DNA from: Kitasatospora sp. MAP5-34
GTDB lineage: Bacteria; Actinomycetota; Actinomycetes; Streptomycetales; Streptomycetaceae
Length of the DNA stretch: 64,000 nucleotides
Assembly: GCF_029894335.1 (NCBI RefSeq)
Contig: NZ_JARXZC010000020.1
Span: 62,001 to 126,000, forward strand
Direction of reading: 5' to 3'
Positions 61,001-64,000 of this stretch are shown here, piece by piece (the stretch's first letter is position 1; the number at the start of each line of letters is the position of its first letter). The notes below the pieces were generated by a model, which ran no database searches, was not told the origin of the DNA, and saw nothing but the letters and a program-made list of their open reading frames with translations. A program made the position numbers and the translations under genes.

Positions 61001-64000
61001 AACGCCCCGCCGTACTGGGCACCGACGAGGTCGTGATCAGCCAGAGCGCGTCCCCTGTCGATCGCCTCCTGCCTGGCCTTCTCCGTCGGAGCAGGGTGCG
61101 TCGGCAGCTTGGCCAACTCCTGGTTGACCCGGTCGAGCGTCGCTGTGCTCGCGGCCTCCTCCGCCCGTGCGTCCCCAGGCTTGCTCCGGGTGTTCTCCAG
61201 CGCCTTGTCTGCCTTGTCGGCCGTCGTCTTCCGCTTTTTCGCGTCCTCGGTCGCCGTCTTGGCCTCCGCGGCCGCGTCGTCCTTGGCCGTCGCCTTCGCG
61301 GCGTCCGTCGGTGCCTTGGCCGCCGCATCGGCAGCCGCACGCGCATCAGCCTTGGCCTGCAGCTCCTTGGCTCGCGCGGTGTCCAGCGCGGCGTGGGCGG
61401 TCTTGGCCGCAGTCTGCGCCTTCGTCCAGTCGGCGTCGGCCTTCGCCACCTTGCCGGGGGCATCGGCCACGGCCTTCTGCAGGTCCGCGAGGGCGACCTT
61501 CTTCGGCGGCTTGGCCGTGTCGTTCAGGTCCGTAGCCTGCTTGAGTTCAGCCTGGTGGAGGCCGTCGCGCTGCGGCGCGAGGGTATCGGCGAGCTTCCGG
61601 AACGTCTCCGGCCCGGGCACCGGCCCGCCACGCAGCTGCTTGGCGTGGTCGGCCAGGGACGCCGCCATGACCGGATCGTGCCCGACCCGCTTGTAAGTGT
61701 CCGAGAGGCTGTCGAGCCGCTTGGCGAGCACCTCACGGGTCTGAGGGTCGCTCAGGTGGTTCTGGTGCACGTTCGGGAGCACACTGGTGAGCTCGTCCAC
61801 CTGGTGGCGGCCGGTGACCCCGTTGGTGACCGCGAGGTCGTCCAGCGCCTTGGCGTGGACCGCCTGCCGCAGATCGTCGAAGCCCTTGTGCACGCCGGTG
61901 AGGTCGGCTCCGGGCTTCAGGCCGTCGATCGCCGCGCCGAGACGATCGAGGTGTTCCTTGACCGGGCCGTCGTGCCCGATCGGGCCGAGGCCGTCACGCA
62001 GCTCGGTCAGGCTCTTCTGGGCGGACGCGGCATCGGACACGCTCTTGGCGTTCTCGAGCTTCACGGGCAGGTCCGGAGCGCCGTACAGGGTTCCGAGGTC
62101 GGGCTCCCCCTTCTTCAGCTGCTCAAGATCGCTCTTGGTCAGGAGGTCCAAGCCATGTCCGGAGTTCAGCCGTTCTTCGGCGGCCCGCCCGGGTGCGTCC
62201 AGCACACGGTGGCTGTCCGGCGTGATGGTCTTGCTGAACTCGCCGAACGCCTGTGAAGCTCCGAGCCTGCCCACGTCGTCCAGGGTGCGGGCCTTGAAGA
62301 CAGCGGCCGTCATGTACTTGTGCAGCATCGTGTCGGCGACGATGTGGTTCCGGTTGACCTTCGGCTGGTCCAGCTTGGCCGGCTTCTTACCGCCACGCGT
62401 GTCTTCCACGAGCTCCGTGTGCGGATCGCTCCGCAGTCGGCCCCCGGGGGAGTCGGCGAAGAGCTTCTTGTAGAGGACGTTGACCGGGTCATTCGTGCCG
62501 GTCGTCTCCTTCTTGCCCCTGAAATTCGGGGGAATCGCGTCAGCCGTGTCCCGGAGAGTCGACAAGCGATCGCTCTTCTCCTGGAGCACGGCCACCTCCT
62601 CGGTCTTCACCCGGAGGCTTTCGGCCAACCCCGGGTCGGCGCCGACCCTGGACTCCAGATCGGCCTTGGACAACAGGGCATCGTGCAGGTCGGACGCTGC
62701 CTTGGCCGCGTCCACGTGCAGCTTCGGCGCCTCCCGCTGGAGCAGTTCCAGCGTCTGCACCTTGTGTGCGCGGTGCTCATCGAGCATCGCGTAGGTGTCC
62801 CGGTCGATGAGATCGGCGCGGTTGTACTTCTCCAGCTCCGGGAGCTGAGCGGCGAACTCACCGGACTTGCCGCCGAGGAACCCGTCGATGGCATCGAACG
62901 CATGCTTCGCCGCGACGTTGTGCACGAACTCGCCGTTGGCCCGGGCCTCGGCCGGGGTCTTCGGCGCGCTGGGAGCCGCCTTGGGCGGCGGGGACGGCAG
63001 GTCCGACCGGTCGTCGTGCGGCGGCGTCTCGGGGTGCGGGGTCTCGGGGTGCGGCTGCTCGGGCTGGGCGTCCGGGTGGGGTTCTTCCGAGTGGGGCTCG
63101 TGGGTGTCGCCGCCCATGAGGTCGCGGAAGGCCGCGTAGACGCTGTCCTCCTCCTTGACCCGGTCGACGGGGTTGGACTGCTCGGGGTGCAGGGCGGCCG
63201 GGTCCTTGCCGTACAGCTTCTCCAGGACCGGGAGCAGCTCGGGGTCGTGGGCCCGTACCCAGTCGGCGCCGTTGTTGCGGGGGTGGCCGGTGTACGGGTC
63301 GATGCCGTGGTTGGTACCGAGGTAGGTGTTGGTCGCCTGGGCGAAGTACTCGAGCTCGTCGCGGGAGCTGTAGTTGTCCACCGGGGTGCCGCCGTCGGCG
63401 GAGCCCTTGCGGGGGCCGTCGGGCCAGTGGGCGGCGGGGTCGGCGAGCTTCTTGTTGAACAAGTCGGTGATGGTCTGCCGGTGCTCTGGGGAGAGCGCGT
63501 TCAGGTGGATGGTGTGCGCGAACTCGTGGGTGGTCGTCGAGTAGCCGTCGTGGTAGTGCTCGTCGGCGCCGATGGTGGTGGTGACGCCCCGGAGGTTCTC
63601 CTCCGTGATGGCGGTGTGCAGACCGCCGGAGCCACGGGCGTCGTCGAGCCCACGGCCCTCGCCGGAGGCGCCGCCGAAGTGGTCGCCCTTGTACTCCTTG
63701 AGCGGGCCCACGTCCGTCATCTCGACGTCCCTGGGGATCACGTGCACCGAGGCGCCGGCCTTGAGCAGGGCGGCGGCGGTGTCCGGGTCCTGCAGCATGC
63801 GCTCGATCTCGTCGTGCGCAGTGCCGCGCGAGGTCACCGGCAGCTCGGCGCGCGGGTCCACCTCCACCAGGAGGTGAGCCGCCGTACGGGCGAACTCCTT
63901 CGGCGGCAGGGTGTCCTTGAGCTTGTCCACGAACGCGTGGTCGCCCGCGAGTTGGCGGCGGCCCTCCGGCGTCAGGCTCAGCAGGGTGTTCTGCCGGTCC
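55051..64000 (-). CDS. Giant modular toxin-like protein (5' end outside window)
   Basis: One open frame of 2,982 codons, open at the right edge. Counting residues from the GTG at 63930 (frame open upstream): zincin-like motif THEFAHTIH (135-142) with LEYFAQ (Glu194) as possible third ligand; acidic and Pro-rich linkers; a module repeated twice (VNRNHIVADTMLHKY at 525 and VNRNHIIADTMLHKY at 1399; SNSTSNLR near 1012 and 1777); an Ala/Lys-rich coiled coil (about 815-950); Pro-rich linkers with PRRDVPPPPP; and a Tox-PL-like papain-fold domain (C2213 in SSLHSCLEAAEAL, H2292 in EGHALALIHG, D2308 in LRWADPSTG). The C-terminus carries two copies of the motif ADDRPxTxFxPxQxSHTxxW. It resembles polymorphic toxins. 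No signal peptide is seen in the visible part. No immunity gene was seen downstream. Confidence 0.85.
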   Translation of the reverse strand, partial: DRQNTLLSLTPEGRRQLAGDHAFVDKLKDTLPPKEFARTAAHLLVEVDPRAELPVTSRGTAHDEIERMLQDPDTAAALLKAGASVHVIPRDVEMTDVGPLKEYKGDHFGGASGEGRGLDDARGSGGLHTAITEENLRGVTTTIGADEHYHDGYSTTTHEFAHTIHLNALSPEHRQTITDLFNKKLADPAAHWPDGPRKGSADGGTPVDNYSSRDELEYFAQATNTYLGTNHGIDPYTGHPRNNGADWVRAHDPELLPVLEKLYGKDPAALHPEQSNPVDRVKEEDSVYAAFRDLMGGDTHEPHSEEPHPDAQPEQPHPETPHPETPPHDDRSDLPSPPPKAAPSAPKTPAEARANGEFVHNVAAKHAFDAIDGFLGGKSGEFAAQLPELEKYNRADLIDRDTYAMLDEHRAHKVQTLELLQREAPKLHVDAAKAASDLHDALLSKADLESRVGADPGLAESLRVKTEEVAVLQEKSDRLSTLRDTADAIPPNFRGKKETTGTNDPVNVLYKKLFADSPGGRLRSDPHTELVEDTRGGKKPAKLDQPKVNRNHIVADTMLHKYMTAAVFKARTLDDVGRLGASQAFGEFSKTITPDSHRVLDAPGRAAEERLNSGHGLDLLTKSDLEQLKKGEPDLGTLYGAPDLPVKLENAKSVSDAASAQKSLTELRDGLGPIGHDGPVKEHLDRLGAAIDGLKPGADLTGVHKGFDDLRQAVHAKALDDLAVTNGVTGRHQVDELTSVLPNVHQNHLSDPQTREVLAKRLDSLSDTYKRVGHDPVMAASLADHAKQLRGGPVPGPETFRKLADTLAPQRDGLHQAELKQATDLNDTAKPPKKVALADLQKAVADAPGKVAKADADWTKAQTAAKTAHAALDTARAKELQAKADARAAADAAAKAPTDAAKATAKDDAAAEAKTATEDAKKRKTTADKADKALENTRSKPGDARAEEAASTATLDRVNQELAKLPTHPAPTEKARQEAIDRGRALADHDLVGAQYGGAFARSRPGAKHPATLFEEALKAPAAEVPARIAEITTMLSNSTSNLRMGDKESNQWIQNFLDPHMTHDEELLTAVAHEQLPPEVLYTPHTREVLRGLSVLEDAKLVPKELGEMMAPQTHQDLHIDPSTADRSKDVRKQHGVPDPTDTTTPVYGKIPVSSSGEIKNRPDPNPLPQDRVDALNPDGPPHVDPPSSMEVDSAPHESDDESMEVDPAPPTGGPGALKRNLSDVSMASDDDLSLPDFKKLNVTASPPPPPPASTPRRDVPPPPRASSARRDVPPPPPKAKPTGSKGSKPVASVAKGKSLDAVKDHLGDNDEFRTQLSKLKDYGRDSLSDDDSYALLAQHEQRKGLLLDVLSRAKDLPEGELKRKAEAIPADWRSRVHEVYEEHFADLESGPLRTDPHAEAVRQAWLESPDGKLRVSAADVNRNHIIADTMLHKYVVSAVFKARSLDDAGRKEALGSFSEFTSVVAPDAHRVLVSDKKNPEYDGQGAARLFRTEESSALLRRDLDQLRNGEPDFGTLYGDHELGPSLEAAHEVTDAASARASLETLREQLDPQKFGDRVGEHLDQVGQAVDKFSSGGADLNTVKEEFAKLHEAVKEKGLADLALVNGLTGGRSIDDAVATLTRGQEGGLDLSHPDDRKALADQLANLSDTFRQAGHPDTGLSKQLADQAQALRDPNGPRPAPGDFKAISDRLGAERGRLHDAEIATADRTAQEHLEAARKSFDDAQKANPVDGAVAPTEQELADRATEHLETISGQYGGAYAHAGPGELHPDALFAEALDKKTKASQLPDLISEITERLSNSTSNLRFGNDEANQWISNLLDPHITRDPDLLTAVAHGQLPPEVLNTPHTAAVIDSLGILERAGLAPVSLREMMRPKTQQDLHDVTSTRDRVAYLRELFDVPLPDHAKDTTPPPSTDSSAMSLDPSPSAQHPAEPPLHGRIPVSSSGNLDAKASDTPLHQDVVDRLNPNGPPRTDTATPMEVDSTQPGGAPGPLKRTLSDVSMTSVDEEAVQDSKRPQVARPSSTPPPPPPASTPRRDVPPPPPKARPTGSEPVDSVDKGRSLDEEIHLDATHPGGDDLSSPPPPSRPGEIRPEENRPRPEDQPAPPPPSQELRFGPVRPESTEHGTPRPAPEQRNLKRKAGDDEPTEQKTSRLEEGGRGRNAHGESEAKFSRIRAYEDTLAVREARGLKPPTDKQKQEIEQLTGRQPYPELTEKLLKAVNPHEGAADGSSLHSCLEAAEALRDTHYGKPRPSDIPLTGRPEADAAWTLLKRSESPRSFGDGKQGIEAVIKQVHEGGPGTFSTVLLGKQGQEGHALALIHGQDGVLRWADPSTGSIKTVHEQPIPPRFGNSDHVWAATTDPQGHGVPGGVHDPAMFGKDAPEFGAPLSASTRVRVQDGLVGPVNADQVRLEAVRVADDRPMTRFEPKQKSHTVPWALQRRAIAGMAGRTVREVLNDLEPEIAHLQNFPPQQQASNPRVMARWNELVARLQPLADPGHLSPQEWQHLVAERVSGYVELSQLTSFATYNVGSADGHGEAAMLKNLSDYQSAIIAAPHLPDHPGRPAMKEVLDKMFDARAGASLSPEGVRQSADHLVRSMRRAYPEYMQRHEPEFVQQLSARIGHQVDVAPTTVAPLALRQELTALYGGHDGYVAHVTLGGNGDTLGPMALADDRPPTQFAPNQESHTASWSMFKQALQSFEGQPRAELSGWLTDQINRMGGTLPDGHPQAGQLLDLRAQIQQLPQAPHDWAGAMGGAVEKFVAIHQLMPQTSFADPIQGKATAGGELPFVDGPNPPRVLASHFDGAAAFKMSPAELGMAYQGWQHLAGRLGTVDAEAVNLVAAQTFNNKNFGVVRTTGRANPLPWQASVLYLEGPLRWEGGLNTAFGADGQAAVAQVWAGPGGVRDEYTVGHFGTEKAAPDMAGELHQLLGQVQASDRPQDAAHALERLAFYYQGAANVSRGQVITLDEVRNSWAAGHPDQPW

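Overview
This window is chromosomal DNA from a high-GC actinomycete. The strong G/C bias at third codon positions, abundant GTG (and one TTG) starts, the trpC-trpM-trpB-trpA block with TrpM, a PriA-type isomerase, and a protein related to mycothiol enzymes all point to Streptomycetaceae (Streptomyces or Kitasatospora). The gene order lgt - trpABMC - trpE - hisI - hisF - ridA - priA - hisH - hisB - hisC - hisD - ... - dnaE matches the core of Streptomyces chromosomes as I remember it; I could not run an alignment.

Layout. (1) 1-3.6 kb, minus strand: a partial VIT-family protein, lgt, a DsbA-like thioredoxin-fold membrane protein, a MauE/DoxX-like membrane protein and a small membrane protein. 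(2) 3.6-12.7 kb, minus strand: a Streptomyces-type interspersed inverted repeat, then trpA, trpB, the short trpM, trpC, three small membrane proteins of the trp region, a Uma2-family nuclease-like protein, trpE, hisI, a Rossmann-like protein of unknown role and an LppU-like protein. (3) 12.9-17.5 kb: an accessory block separating hisI from the other his genes. It holds a type VII secretion pair (EspC-like protein plus a large WXG protein), small membrane or secreted proteins and a mycothiol-dependent-isomerase-like protein. (4) 17.5-24.4 kb, minus strand: a tightly coupled his operon, hisD-hisC-hisB-small membrane protein-hisH-priA-ridA-hisF, ending in a phosphatase-like protein with altered metal ligands. 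PriA is expected to serve both histidine and tryptophan synthesis, which links blocks 2 and 4; no separate trpF is present. (5) 24.4-38.9 kb: a pentapeptide-like membrane protein, a Lon-N-domain protein, ybaK, ABC transporters, an NYN-domain protein, asd with a dapA-like gene and a divergent LysR regulator, and a Ser/Thr kinase with a beta-propeller. (6) 39.1-42.6 kb: dnaE. (7) 42.8-55.0 kb: accessory genes, including a toxin-antitoxin-like pair, a truncated esterase joined to a foreign fragment, a putative TetR-type operator, an alpha/beta-hydrolase fused to an ABC ATPase, and a MscS channel. (8) 55.05-64.0 kb, minus strand: one open frame of almost 9 kb that runs off the right edge. It encodes more than 2,980 residues of a modular giant protein with a zincin-like protease motif, two diverged copies of an approximately 870-residue module, proline-rich linkers, a papain-fold (Tox-PL-like) Cys-His-Asp domain and repeated C-terminal motifs. 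It is the best candidate in the window for an undescribed system.

No tRNA, rRNA, CRISPR array, intact insertion sequence or replication origin was seen. Several strong hairpin terminators and two probable leaderless promoters (hisD and the LysR gene) are annotated. Coordinates were counted by hand and family names were assigned from motif recognition, without database searches.
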